The notes beneath the pieces were generated by a model, which saw only the letters and a list, made by a program, of their open reading frames with translations, had not been told where the DNA came from and did not search any database. A DNA stretch of 64,000 bases from the NCBI GenBank assembly GCA_905160935.1, contig CAJHZI010000740.1, positions 62,001 through 126,000 on the forward strand, in the 5' to 3' direction. How positions within the stretch are numbered: position 1 is the stretch's first letter; the number at the start of each line of letters is the position of its first letter. The stretch is from Enchytraeus crypticus (taxonomy: Eukaryota > Annelida > Clitellata > Enchytraeida > Enchytraeidae). A program made the position numbers and the translations under genes. Positions 20,755-39,609 of the stretch are shown here, piece after piece.

Positions 20755-23700
20755 TTAACTAGAATTCCTGCTAATACCAGCACTAGCATTAAAAGCTTGG
20801 TAAATTAAATACACGCTTCTACCATAAGACACTCTATTGTCTAGAACCATCGAACAATTTATAGGCAATCTAAAACAAGGACACATTTGATCTAAATCCC
20901 TCAACGGGTCAATCTAATTACAAAGTGCTTTAAAATTATATTTATACTGAATCTATTTAGGCTGTTTCTAAAGAAATTAAGATAAGTTTAACTCTAATGT
21001 AATGTGCTTAAAATCCAACTTACCCAACCCTATCATAATTGGCTTAGATTCCCATTTATGATAGTTAAATAGCTTTCTATAAACACTGTTCCAGGCAACA
21101 TTTAAATCATGAATTTGATCATTTCTAAGTGAAATACTAACAGCGGCATAGGTTAAAATGGGCAAGTAGTAGGACTCTAAAAGATGCAATCTTGTCAGCT
21201 CAGTTAAATAAGCTGATTTACTCAATATATTATTGCAACTAGAGTAAAATTTTCTAATAATCAAATTGGTGTCAACCATTAGATTTTTACTTGCTATAAA
21301 AGTAATACCTAAGTATTTAAAACGTTTTTCCCAGTTTAATGGTTTTTTCATTAGAGACATTGAAGAAATTTCACAGGCTGACCCTAACCCAATCGCAGCA
21401 CACATAGATTTATCTATATTGAATTCCAATAGTAAGTTATCAAACGAAATTGAGCATTGATCTAGCATCTTTTGTAAACCGAGCACCGTTGGTGAAATAA
21501 GAAGGAAATCATCAGCGTATAAGATCATACCAACAAATTGTGCACCAATGTTACAACCTACATTAAGAGATTTTAGGTCATTAATGCAAGGATCAATAAA
21601 GATATTAAATAAAGCCGGCGATAGAGAGCTACCTTGTCTCACGCCACTTTTAACACAAGTATTATGAGAATAGGATCCATTCCAACGAACACAGACATTT
21701 AACTTAAAATACCAGTCCTGTAGCACAATTATAATCCATAAAGGAATGCCTTTCAATATAAGATTTGTAAATAATTTAAAGTGGTAAACTTTATCGAATG
21801 CCTTCTTTAGGTCGAGTGTGGCCATAAACACACTATTACCATTATCTAGAAAATATTTCAAGACTTCAGTTATCATAAAAATTGCATGATTACAACCTTT
21901 ACCTTGAGTTTACCTTGAAACCAAATTGGAGGTTGCTAGTAACAAGATAATCCTCACATATATCAAGAATGACTAACTCAAACAGTTTAGAAATGAGTGC
22001 AATTAATGTGATACCTCTATAGTTGTTGACGTCGTTTTTATCACCAAGTTTGTCCTTAGTTATCGGGATAATATAACCTGTACTGAACCCTTGAGCAACA
22101 TAACCCTGGATAGCAATGCTTTTAAATAGGTTAGTTAACTGAACGACTAGTATAGGGTGTGCATATATTAGATTTTCAGCCATTAAGTTGTCAGGACCAC
22201 AAGCTTTACCTATAGCAAGCTTACGTATACAGCGATCCACTAGCTCAACCGTTAAACACGACATATCAGGGGCATAAACATTCAAGCAATTAGCTAAACT
22301 TTTACTCATCAAGCATTCAAACTCAATTTTAACGTTGGTAGCCAGACCGGAATCACAGTATACAGTTTGAAAATGATTCTTGAACGCATCTGCAACCACC
22401 TTATCCGAACTGGAATCATTAACACATATCTTATTGTTATTAGTATGACCAGTATGCATTTTCTTAGACCAAGCATTCCAAAATTCGGTGCTGTCTTTTA
22501 GAAATATGCAAAATTGAGGCTTCATCATACCTACTTCCATATTTCTCAGCTGCTTTTTTAATGGCTAGTTTATATTTGAACTTTGCATCGTTCTTAATGG
22601 AGAAGATCAAACCAGTTTTTGGTCTACCCATAACATGCCAAGTACGATGCCACATAATAGACTTATCCTTAAGTTCATTTAGTTTGTCATTCCAGAATGG
22701 TTTTAGTGCTGAAGAAGGTATCCTAGGAATGGAAGTGCTCTCTGCTGTTAACAGCGCGTTAACAATATTGTTATAGAAATCATCTATAGCTAGTTTAGCA
22801 TTGTTGCCATTACAAGAATAACGATCGTTACACGAACAGGTATAGCTATATAAACTATTAAAAATGTGTAAATTAGAGAGTAACATGCCACTATAATCAT
22901 AATATTTACGCAAGTCACCTTTGTCCCATCTACGCTTGAATAACTTGCTCGTATTGGCGTTATCATTTACCCCAGACTCACTGGACTGCAAACTTCCAAA
23001 GGGAATTGCAATGCGGCTATTTAACGTCATAGTAACTGAACGGTGATCACTTTTGTTTAAAGGGCAGTCTATAATTTCGACAGAGTAATTTCAGATTTCA
23101 ATTCATTCGTTACAAAGAAATGATCAATACATGAACTATACCCATAATATAAATTAACAAAAGTACATTTATCATTAGTGTCACACTTAACAATATCATC
23201 ACAAGAGCTCATTTTAACACTCGTAAGAAATTGATTGAAAATATTAAAGCCTAGATTTTTGCTGTCCAACTCAAAATTAGTGTCGCCAAGAATGATAACA
23301 TCAGTATGGGAATTATTCTCAACAATATATTCAATAAAACTCATTATCACATTAATATGATCTCTATATGTTGCAGCTTCGGAATTACAAGGAAAGTAAA
23401 CATTTATCAATAAAATAATGCGATTACCTAACGATATCTTAACCGCTAAGCATCTATTACAGGGATCTGCTCCCACATATTGTACTAACTTATCAATTGA
23501 TTTATGCCATAATAAAGCCACACTAACTTATCAATTGATTTATGCCATAATAAAGCCACACCAGAGAAAGGCCTACCTCGCAGTATGCCTTCTTCCAGCC
23601 TATTAGTCATAGCGGAAACAGAACGCAACTCATAATCAGTACATATGAGTAAAAGCTTATGCAATTCGTTTTCCCTGAGTCAGTGTTCTTGTACTGCAAT

Positions 23701-23787
23701 TATACAATGTTTTATTGCTAATTCTTTTAGCATAGCTGCACCATTGTTAAAACCGTGCATATTAAAAGTTGCAATATTAATGGCCAT
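20755..23787 (-). pseudogene. LINE ORF2: endonuclease/reverse transcriptase, interrupted
   Basis: Starts MAINIATFNMHG. The APE endonuclease motifs follow: a QEH block whose usual Trp is a TGA stop (about 23,686), NVYFPCN, ILGDTNFE and SCIDHFFV. A 38-bp tandem duplication (23,484-23,521 and 23,522-23,559) shifts the frame. The reverse transcriptase shows GPDNLMAENLI, NNYRGITLIALISKLFE, FMATLDLKKAFDKV, GVRQGSSLSPALFNIF and the catalytic YADDFLL (about 21,515). Further frameshifts lie near 22,500, 21,890 and 20,977. The last frame runs on to TAA at 20,755. Confidence 0.88.
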
Positions 23788-23813
23788 TGTTAAATATAAG
23801 ATATAGGCTATCT

Positions 23814-24952
23814 TTATTTCTGGTTACACCACCACTCCTTAATTACAGAGTTTTCAGGCCTTATATTTGCATCTAATATATCACCTTTGTATTTAACATC
23901 ACAGGTGACAATGAATGCACTGGATTTGTATTCACGACCATCCTTACCAACCCCTGACAATTTCTTACCGACGCAGCCTTGGATTTCACTGGCTCCTAGC
24001 AACTCCATTATATCATCAGTAGTCGTTACCTTCTCCAACCTCCCAACAAAAATTGCCATTCTTTTGGCAATAGCTTTAACTTTTGAGTCGCCCGTTGTAG
24101 TTTTTTTCCCGATCAAATGTGAAGGCCTAGGCTTCTTCCTCTGGATGAGCTGAAAGCCATCCTGATCCCCAGTGTTATAACTAGGGTGTGAGGATGTTCT
24201 CTTCAGATTAGTAGGCTTCTTTTGTGAGATTGAGCGTTGCACAGGGGCCTGGGGGAGAGCGAATTAACTATGTCTGCCCAAGCTGTCTTCTGAACGGCAA
24301 CATCACGACTATTAGGAGCACGGATACGATCCTTGTTAGAGGGTTCATGTGACTTATACGAATCCATAGTTTGAGTTCTGGACGAAGGCAAGAGAGAGAT
24401 GGGAGGCCCCTTATCCAACCCACGTAGAATGGCGTCTATCTTAGAGTCTATAATACAGAACCTCTCACCCAGAGTAGACTGAGCATCAGAACTGGGGGCC
24501 GGTTTCTTTATAAACTCCTCCATAGAGTTTACTTTAACCACAAAGCTATCCATTTGAGACCTCATTTCGAAGATCATCGCAGAGAGTCCACAAACGTCCT
24601 TTTCTGTAAATCTGGTTGGCGGAACTCTGGAGAGATCAAGGGCAGCGAACTTGGGCATATCCAGCTTGTTGATATCTGCCGCCATCCATGCGTCCAATAT
24701 ATCCTCAGCGTCGAGCTTGCGTTTATTTTCTGTAACACGCCAAGCTATATTCCTAGGCAAAGCGGTTTTAACATTGTCATTGCTCCTACACTTATCTAAA
24801 AACTCAAAGAGCACATTTTTAGCCTCTGCAATCTCCTCCGTGTTGTAGAAACCAATCAGCTGAGTAACTATAGCTTGTCTCGCTTGGGCATTTACGTTAT
24901 TAGATACGAAGCATAACAGCTCATTAACAGTTACACAGGTAGTGTCCGTCAT
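23814..24952 (-). pseudogene. LINE ORF1, one frameshift
   Basis: Two overlapping minus-strand frames make one ORF1-like protein of about 380 residues: 24,952-24,203 (starts MTDTTCVTVNELLCF) and 24,242-23,814 (ends IKEWWCNQK). The N-terminal half is mostly helical in composition. The C-terminal half has KRMAIFVGRLEKVTTTDDIMELL, which looks like the RRM-like nucleic-acid-binding end of LINE ORF1 proteins. ORF1 proteins bind LINE RNA and act as chaperones in the RNP. The frameshift lies within 24,203-24,242. Confidence 0.75.
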
Positions 24953-25000
24953 GATGCAATTCTCGATAACGTATAGAACAGCCTTCTGGTTTGTTAATAT

Positions 25001-27390
25001 TAATAAATGAACATAATTTAGTAATGGTATTTATTTATATTTCAAAAATAAACACCCGCCATTTTATGTGGCGTCATCTTTCATTTTTTTCTTTTTTTTA
25101 AATAAAAGAAATTTAATATATTGTCTTATTTATTTCTCTTGAATATATATTTTAACGATTAAAAAATTATTAGTGTCAATGTTTTTAACCTGTTTAAAAA
25201 CGTAAAAGCATAATATCCAAATCTCTGCTTTGCAAAAAGTGTATGATTCCATGCTAATTTGTTGAGTTGTGCCTTTGGAAATGTGTCTTGCCCCTGCTCA
25301 TATTACCCCTAGCTTCAATATTGTTTAAATTCGTACCTAAGTGATGTATGTTATTCTATTTTGACAAGATTTTTTATGTTAAGTAAAATTTTATGGTCTG
25401 TTAATTTTTTGATTGTGATGCCTGTTAAGATCTAACCTGACCCTTAAGGCTCCTGCAGTGGTTTATGCTACACTGATTTGCATTAGTTCAATGACAGTGT
25501 ACATTTGCAATTCATTTTCTTAGCTATGTTGTTGATAAAACAATTGCTGGTATTCAGTCTTCCGTCGCACATGCAGCTTCTCTAATAGCTCTTGTAGGCT
25601 TTGTTTGCCACACAAATTTGAAAGTAGATACACTAGCTGAAAATTATGGGAATATTGTTTATAGGTTCGTTATCGGACCAAATAAGTTCAACAATATTGT
25701 TAAGCAAGGTTATGCTTTTCAGGTCGTGTATGATAAAAAAATAAATTTGAAGCAGTCTGGAAAGGTGCAATTTTTGTTATAAATATTATCGTATGTGAAG
25801 AAACCTAGATTTTTGTATACTTGTAATCTGTCTGGTTTTTCATACATCATGGTAGTGTGTGGATCTATAATGCTCTTCTATGTGATATTTGTTATACTTT
25901 TGAGCGATGCAACTTAATATTCATTTAGTTGAGATCAATGCAAAAGCCTTTCTTTTGTTAATCACTGCCTCATGCTTCCATTCTTCTTTGAATTCAGAAA
26001 TTATTGAATTCAAAAGCTTTATAGACCTTTTTGTTTTTGTACTTTGGATGACTCTGGCGTCATGCTGCTGCATGTTGTTATCAAAGATGTTCACTGAATT
26101 TAGTGTTGATGTAGACCTGCTTAGGTGCAATTTGGTTAACTTCAGCATTTTCAATTTTATTCAAATATCATTGAACGGCATTTCGAATACTCTTCAAATT
26201 AATAGATATTCGGTCCTCTGAGTATCTGCAGTCTACCTGTTAATTTTCTTTGCCTAGATTACTGTTTATTGGCAGTTTGAGTTAGATTTATTCATTTAAG
26301 CTATATACAAGAAACTAAAACTATTCTAACGACTGGCAATTTAACTGCACATTTATCTGAAAGCTATTATCTTTAGGTTAACTTGATTCAAATTTGAAAT
26401 ATACATGTATTTAAATTTTAGATCACTGGATGGAATAAATGTACTCAATTGAGTAGATTTATTTAGTGGCTTGATCTATTTCTCACACAGTATTAGAAAA
26501 TATTGCAAATTCATGCATATTCAATAGCAGTTCTATCACACTTGTAAATCATTCTATAGTTGTAGCAATTTTATCACTCTTGCTATCAACAAACGAGTTT
26601 CCTTTTGGAAAATTTAAATGAGATGTCTTAAAGCACTTGAGATTCATATATAGTCCAAAAGATATATATAGCTATTTCCTCATAATCCTGAAGGATTTTG
26701 CAGAACTTTAATTTAACTCCTAATTATTGAGAGTGAAATAAGCGAATAATTTTTTTAATTTATGCTTCATAGTAATTAGCAGCTGAATTGTTACAAAAGG
26801 ACAGCATTGTTAGTTAAGCTTATTACAAAGTTATCAAAATTTTAAAGATGCCTCTGATCTCTTGATAGTGAAAAATGTTGACTTTATCCTAGCAATGGCT
26901 GATATTTAGAGATATATTAAACGAGTTTGTCAAATTTGTTTAGTATTAGTATAGATAATTCTGCTAAAAATGCACAATAACTTAGTGACTTAGGATTATA
27001 ATTCTAAGTACTTAAGCAGATTATCTCTCTCTTATTTCGTCAGTCATTTGGCTTTTTGGCTAATTATTCATGAGTATGTCATGCTCTATTGATTTAGTTT
27101 AGTTATCCTTAGTTCAAGCAAGATGTTTTTAGCTGTTGAAAGAGAAAATAAGTTGGTCTAGTTCAATAACAAATTATAGTATTTATAATGAGTTTATTAT
27201 TACTATACAAGTTTAGTATTTACACTACAAACATGTTTATCGTACCACTATGGAACTAGTACTGCAACATGTTATGTAGTCTTCTTGAATTAGCTATGCT
27301 GCATAATACAGTTTGTAGACATGCAGTAAGTTACGAAAGGCTATGTAAGAGCAATATCATGTTAGAAAGCATGATTACTCCCATAATAAT
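25001..27390. other. Region upstream of Mef2, no coding exon seen
   Basis: AT-rich, plus strand visibly T-rich. No SINE or tandem repeat; short open frames at about 25.9-26.2 kb on both strands have no recognisable domain. It may contain distal Mef2 5' UTR exons, introns or enhancers, none of which I can identify. Confidence 0.4.
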
Positions 27391-27394
27391 GGCA

Positions 27395-27757
27395 AGCCCT
27401 GGGTTCAGCCCGGTGTGGTTGTGACCACTGCAGAATAGGGCTACCGCTAACAAGCTGCCACGTTTATGTAAGAAGCAACTAAGGCAGGAGCTTAGGAAGG
27501 TAGAGGGGACTCACCTCTTTCAAATTTTTCCCCAGGATTAAATGGCAGTTAATCCATTCTAGAAATGAGGAAGGCAATGGGAAACCACTTCAGAAGCCAT
27601 ACTATTTCCAAGCTATAGGCATGATTAAGGTGCGGATAAGGCATAGCCGTTTGTGAAGGAATTAACTCTTTAATCGATTATGTGCTCTTTATGGAGCGTG
27701 AAAAGCAGCATCCAAGTGGGGATATTTACCTTGAACCTGCCACGTGGCAGAGCACTA
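27395..27757 (+). repeat. SINE-like family F3, copy 3
   Basis: Plus-strand copy: GCCCGGTGTGGTTGTGACCAC, GAATAGGGCTACCG, AAGCAACTAAGGCAGGAGC, GGATTAAATGGCAGTTAATCC, then the tail CTTGAACCTGCCACGTGGCAG-AGCACTAG. The stem is CTGCCACGTGGCAG, a perfect 14-bp palindrome. Confidence 0.88.
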
Positions 27758-28084
27758 GAGTACGTCATGCTATGTGTAATGTTGTACTATGTAGGAGCAG
27801 TTACACAGCATGGAGGCCTATGTTAGAGCAGTCATGTAGCAGGCAGGGTTGGACTTGGGTAAAATAAAAATGTTTTCCAGGTGGTCATTGGGGGTTGAAG
27901 GTTTATCAGAGTGTCAATGGGGCTTTGTCATAGGAGGGGTTTTAAACTGCGGGGCTTAAAACTTTAGTCAGGAGTGTCATGCATTTGTCAAGGGGGTCGA
28001 ATCCTCTATCCGCAGCAAATATAAGGCTGGTAGCTTGTAAATTTAAGCCTGTAGATGTAAAAGTAGTCATGGAGATTATATTAT

Positions 28085-28282
28085 ATGTATAGGTCTATGT
28101 AAGAGCTGTCATGTAGCAGGTAATTCATAGGTCTGTGTAAGAGCAGTCATGTAGCAGGTAATACATAGGTCTATGTAAGAGCTGTCATGCAGCAAGTAAT
28201 ACATAGGTCTATGTAAGAGCTGTCATGCAGCAAGTAATACATAGGTCTATGTAAGAGCAATCATGCAGCAAGTAATACATTA
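28085..28282 (+). repeat. 38-bp tandem repeat upstream of Mef2
   Basis: About five units of a 38-bp sequence (ACATAGGTCTATGTAAGAGC plus TGTCATGCAGCAAGTAAT). The last lies about 275 bp upstream of the Mef2 start codon. A related unit appears at about 27,790-27,845. Confidence 0.92.
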
Positions 28283-28470
28283 GCCTCTGTAAAGCCTATA
28301 AGTCTTTTATAATGCATTTGCATAAGTCTTTTATAATGCATTGTATATAATCTGTTAGGGTCATGCCTGACATGGTCTGTGTATTCTACAGAATCATGCA
28401 ATCATTCCTTGTATCTTCTGTAACACTTACAGTATATGAATTGTAATTTTGGCTGTTTTATATTTGATAG

Positions 28471-28556
28471 AATGTTGACAGAGATATAAGACTGAAGTCT
28501 CCAGTAGAACTGCTGAGTGTAGGGCAATCATTGAGCGGATACAGAAGAGCGGAAGA
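28471..28556 (+). promoter_or_regulatory. Probable Mef2 5' UTR part of the first coding exon
   Basis: A candidate acceptor (TATTTGATAG) at 28,461-28,470 precedes sequence running to the ATG at 28,557, whose context GGAAGAATGGG is acceptable. The upstream exon boundary is inferred. Confidence 0.35.
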
Positions 28557-34787
<6,231 letters not shown>

Positions 34788-37700
34788 TCACCGTCGTCCT
34801 GATAGCCAATTAAATGTGAACCTCAGTCGAGTCCTCGCTTGCACGATGTATTGGACGGAGATGTGTACACCGCAGAGTGTGTAACATGTACTGATGGTGA
34901 TGTACACAAGAAACGTGTGCACAAATCGGTGAATGTGTACCAATAGCGGGTGAGCATGTTGTGTATATTAGCATGATGATCAGGTATACGTGATTGGTTT
35001 TGGTAGTGACAGTCATGTGAAATTGTGCGCGTTTGACATATTCCGCGAGACTATATACATAACCAATGGTGGAAGCTACTTTATAAGTGCATATGTGTAC
35101 ATAAATCGTGTACGTGAGTATGTGTAGGAGTATGTGTAAATAGACTGGCTTCTGTGGCTTTATTTGGCTCTGTGACCAAGCATTCACCATATTGTTTGTG
35201 TGATCTATTCCATTACCATCGTGCTATTGTTTTCTGTGCAGTGACTTGCATTTGTGATCAACGTGTATGTTACTTATGATTTGTCGTGATGATTTTTGAT
35301 TGTATTATAGTGGGTATTTTTCTGTGTAGCACTTTGTACAGTATTTAACTGTTTTAACTGTTTTGATTCGAGACAGTTTCCGAATGTTGATTTAAGTACT
35401 TGTAATTTTTAATTGACTGCCGTTGTCAATAGTATATTTCATGTGCAGAAAGGCACTTGTTATTAAAACTAAAATTTAAATGCTGGACATTAAATTGTAC
35501 ACTACATTTTGCACTCGGTATGACGTCACTAGCGTAAATTCATTGTTTAGTCTAAGTAGGTAACGTGTAGACATTAATTGTTTGTTAGACGATTTATGAA
35601 TTAAAGTTTTTCTAATTTAGCTCTCATTTGTAATTTTATTCAATTGGCATTTCATGTGTAAGGCCATTTCTTGCATGGAAAACTTTGTTAATTTACATAG
35701 ACTATTAACAATAACAAGGAAGATGAGTGATATGAAAACAACAGTACTGTAGCGTTAGTTTCAGATAGATGATATTGTTATTCCACTGTATACTTAGCCA
35801 CTGTATCCTTGCTGCAAATGTATTGACTACTTTAAATGTTAAGGCTACATCTGTAACTTAAAGTGGTCAGTCTTACTCATAATGTTTTAAGCTCCCTCTA
35901 AAATAGAGGCTTTTCCTAAAATAACTACTACTGTTGATTAGTTGTTACAGCTTGATTTCATTTCATGTTATTTAGATCATTATAGCCCTATAATTTTCTG
36001 TAGCACTTTATTTAAAGTTGTTTATGAATAGCAACTTTCTATTATACTCATTGTACTATGAATTTCTAATTCAACTACAAATTTTTACATCTTGCATAAT
36101 TTCTAGAAATTATTGAGATTAGATTGAATTTAGAATAATCCAAACTTAAATAGCCTATGTGCACCGTGTTTATATTTCATTCTTTGTTCCTTTACTATAT
36201 TTTAGCAATTTATTGACTTTTCTATTCTTTTTCATTACCACTAGCTAAGAAAATTTATGTTGGCATTTAAGTGTGCGAGAAACTGTTGCCGTTGAAGTGA
36301 TACTATTGATTGCGCTAAAGGCATAATATATTTACATCTGCAGCTTGATAAATATTCTGTATTTCTGAACCTGACTATCGATGCACATAATGTGTATTCT
36401 GTATTTCTAAACCTGACTATCGATGCACGTAATGTGCTGTGCAGTGCATGCTATTGTTCACATCCCGTACTATTACCGTATATTAGATAACTATATTTTA
36501 AGTATTTCTATCTCAGACATCGCTAATGAGACCTCTCTTGTTGTGAATTTCATTCTGTTGATAGGAGTATGATCTACTTAGTTGTTTGCAGGCTCAATAT
36601 AATCTGTACTCGGTGGATTTATTACACTCCCGACATAAACATAAACTTTTAAATGACTAATAGCCTTACATATGCTAGTTAATTTAGATGACCTTTAGAA
36701 GTATGCCGATAAATTTGAGTAATTATAGGTAATTTTTTACAGTTTATACTAGTTCTTTCCCTCTGTCATAATAGCAACATGTTTAAGTATATACCGATAT
36801 TAGTAGGCAAACCATAGAGTTTAGTGGTTTATAGCTTAGTTATAGTTTAGTGCTATCAGATATTTTAAATTGCACAATAGACTTGAAGGCGATTGGCCTA
36901 TAGTATAATCTAGTCTGGTATGAGAGGCATTCGTAAATATGTTTCCCTTCCTACATTTGACTTCCACATTTGTTGCCTTTGGCATTTGCACACTGTTTTA
37001 TTTTTTATGTTGACTTAGCATTTAATTGATTAATATTTTTTGTTTGATTTGATGATCAGTAATGGCTGCCAGAGTTCTTGTGAAGGTTTTTGTGCACTTG
37101 TGGATTGTAAGTTCTCCCAGCTACTCTTCTCTCGTGAGAAAATAATTGTTTACGCTTGCTGTCTGCTTGTGTGTGTGTTAGCTGAAGTTAAAATTTGCTG
37201 TTCCTTTCATTCTCCAGATCTTTTCCTCAGGCTCATTCCCTTCCTTAGCATTTTAGAAGTGGATAAATGCCTGTGTATTCTTGTAAAGAACATTTTAGAT
37301 GATTCTATTTGCTGTTGAACTATCAATAATAAGTTATAGTAATTTTATTTATTTACAAATGTTAACGTCTTAAGGTATTTGTTTTGAATTGTTTTGTTAC
37401 GCGTTAGCTAAAGTGAAGATTAGATTCCATTCTCCTTTTATAGATAGTTTGTGGGTTTAATGAATGATTAATGCAAAATGTTTTATTCATATTATACGTA
37501 GTCTATGGAAAAAAGGCTATCAGTTTTGTTTGTAATATGTTGAATGAAAAGTTCATAGATTTTGTTGGAATTTATTACAGCTTAAAATAACTACAAAACT
37601 TACATAACCGGTGTCTATTTTCTGTTTAATTTGTTATTGCCTCTCTGTTTCTATTACTTGTAGTAATAAAAGTTAAAAGGTAATAATTTAAAGCTTAAAA

Positions 37701-37800
37701 GGTTTAATTACTAATATACATGTATATTATTGGTCAAATAGATAGTTTCAATAGCCATAGTTTATAATCTGTAGGAGGGTTTATACACTGGTTTTTTATC
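34788..37800 (+). other. Mef2 3' UTR / downstream region
   Basis: No coding exon after the TAG. The plus strand is T-rich and free of the dispersed repeats that fill the rest of the window, which suits a long 3' UTR, but I cannot fix a polyadenylation site. A near-duplicate of about 55 bp (CTGTATTTCT.AACCTGACTATCGATGCAC..AATGTG) is at 36,355-36,435. Confidence 0.4.
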
Positions 37801-37802
37801 CT

Positions 37803-38190
37803 TAGCTGGAATGAGACACACATTACCTGGTGTGTTGTCATCCATGGGATGAGACACACAGGACCTGGTGTGTTGTCATCCATGGGATGAGACACACAGG
37901 ACCTGGTGTGTTGTCATCCATGGGATGAGACACACAGGACCTGGTGTGTTGTCATCCATAGGATGAGACACACAGGACCTGGTGTGTTGTCATCCACAGG
38001 ATGAGACACACATTACCTGGTGTGTTGTCTCCTACAGGATGAGACACACATTACCTGGTGTGTTGTCTCCTACAGGATGAGACACACAGGACCTGGTGTG
38101 TTGTCATCCACAGGATGAGACACACATTACCTGGTGTGTTGTCTCCTACAGGATGAGACACACAGGACCTGGTGTGTTGTCATCCACAGG
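37803..38190 (+). repeat. 38-bp minisatellite with internal dyad
   Basis: About ten units of a 38-bp sequence beginning GAGACACACAGGACCTGGTG and ending TGTTGTCATCCATGGGAT. There are two sub-variants (GGACCTGG..CATCCA and TTACCTGG..CTCCTA). Each unit contains ACACACAGG-A-CCTGGTGTGT, an almost perfect hairpin. Confidence 0.95.
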
Positions 38191-38321
38191 TGTGCTATTG
38201 ACTTCAACCATATCGATTATTGAGGTTTATTGGAATTTTTATTCTTCAATTATATTTTGTACAGGTTAAATTTTCTAAATTTTCAGATTTAAAATTAAAA
38301 TTTGTAAATTTTTAAAATTTT

Positions 38322-38386
38322 CTAATCCCGACCGTAGTTAAACTGGGATTCTAGGAAAGATGAATGATGATGATGATTATGTGCAG
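38322..38386 (+). repeat. LINE-B / F4 type 3' tail fragment
   Basis: TAATCCCGACCGTAGTTAAACTGGGATTCTAGGAAAG followed by (ATGATG)n, the plus-sense version of the tail at 53.8 kb. Confidence 0.6.
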
Positions 38387-38389
38387 TGT

Positions 38390-39576
38390 AAGTACAATCA
38401 TGAAGATTGACTGGAAAAGGGGGAGCTAAGATTTTCTAGGACATGTTAAAATCTCAGATACATTGTTTTGCATTTGAAACATTCTTAGCTAAAATAAACT
38501 GACCTTCTATTGTTTCCATAGTTGAAAGCTAAACATTCTATATGCAGGTTGACGGGTTTTCGATACGACATATAATTACATAAATTCTCATTTTCTGTGG
38601 TTTTAATCACTCCTTGATTCATTGACATTTAGTGCGGCAAGGGCATTTAGCTGGTGAATGAGAGAATGCTGAATTGCATTATTTGGTAAGTTATGAGGTA
38701 TCGATTTCTTCTACTCATTTAGTTGTATGCAAATGAAAACAGACATTTGCTTAGTTAGTACCTTACTATGGTAGTATAGTGGGTTAAATGTAGACATTTT
38801 GTTATGTATAGATTCTTATCTCATTAATTAATTGTTAATAGTTTAGAAATTGTGCAGCAGTTTAATGTTAGATGGAAGCTCATGTTAGTTTGTAGTTGTT
38901 GTTTTCTGATATGGTTCTCATCTTGTAAATGTTTGATTGTTAACTAGTTGTATGATAATCATGTGTTGACCTCGTAGCTTTCTACATATTTATGTATACT
39001 ACTCTTTTTTTTATTAAGTTACTTAATTATTATTGTCTGCGGGATTGTGTAATTTATTCAGCTGATATTAGTCTACTCGAAAGTTCTATTTAATTTTGCG
39101 AGTAATTATTTTATGATATTGTCATTAGATATGATATACAGAAATTGTCCAGTACTGCTTATCAGTTAGTTTATCGATGGAGTGCTCGTTAGTTAGCGAG
39201 AAAGCACAGTGCCGTTGAGGTTTTCAAATTCTAATTTTTGGTATCGTCTTGCGTAATACTTTTCTTGTCTTTGGGTATCAGATATTTAACCTTGTTCTTG
39301 CTCTTTATGGCTTTGATAATTTTCATTTTAAAATAAATTTACAATTATTATCCTATCGTGACACTTTGCTAGTTTATCTCGTTACTTAGAAATCATTTCT
39401 TTCCTATTTGTGTATCTATCATTGCCTGGACTTTGATAGAAAAGGGCAGCAAGTTAGCGGCTATTATAAGACGATGTCTAGGTATGCTTAACCACAGCAA
39501 TTGCATTAATATCATGCAGCCAGTTCCAAAGTTGTGATCATTAAACTATTGATATTGTAATAACGGACGTTAAACC

Positions 39577-39609
<33 letters not shown>

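Larger units (their letters stand above)
20640..25000 (-). mobile_element. Near full-length but inactive non-LTR retrotransposon (LINE)
   Basis: Minus-strand element with ORF1 (24,952 to 23,814), a short spacer, and ORF2 (about 23,787 to 20,755) encoding an APE-type endonuclease and a reverse transcriptase. The general architecture is that of CR1/Jockey-group LINEs; I see no RNase H block and no LTRs. ORF1 and ORF2 each have frameshifts, and ORF2 has an in-frame stop in the endonuclease. The 3' end and target duplications are not obvious. The boundaries given are approximate. Confidence 0.85.

Noticed and set aside
25907..26221. Open frames on both strands upstream of Mef2.
   Set aside because: No family resemblance, no supporting splice sites; left as unannotated.
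28085..28282. A second 38-bp periodic array, possibly related to the first.
   Set aside because: Sequences are unrelated; the equal period appears to be coincidence.
37803..38190. Regular 38-bp units could suggest a CRISPR array.
   Set aside because: Units are directly contiguous with no unique spacers, and the genome is eukaryotic. It is a minisatellite.
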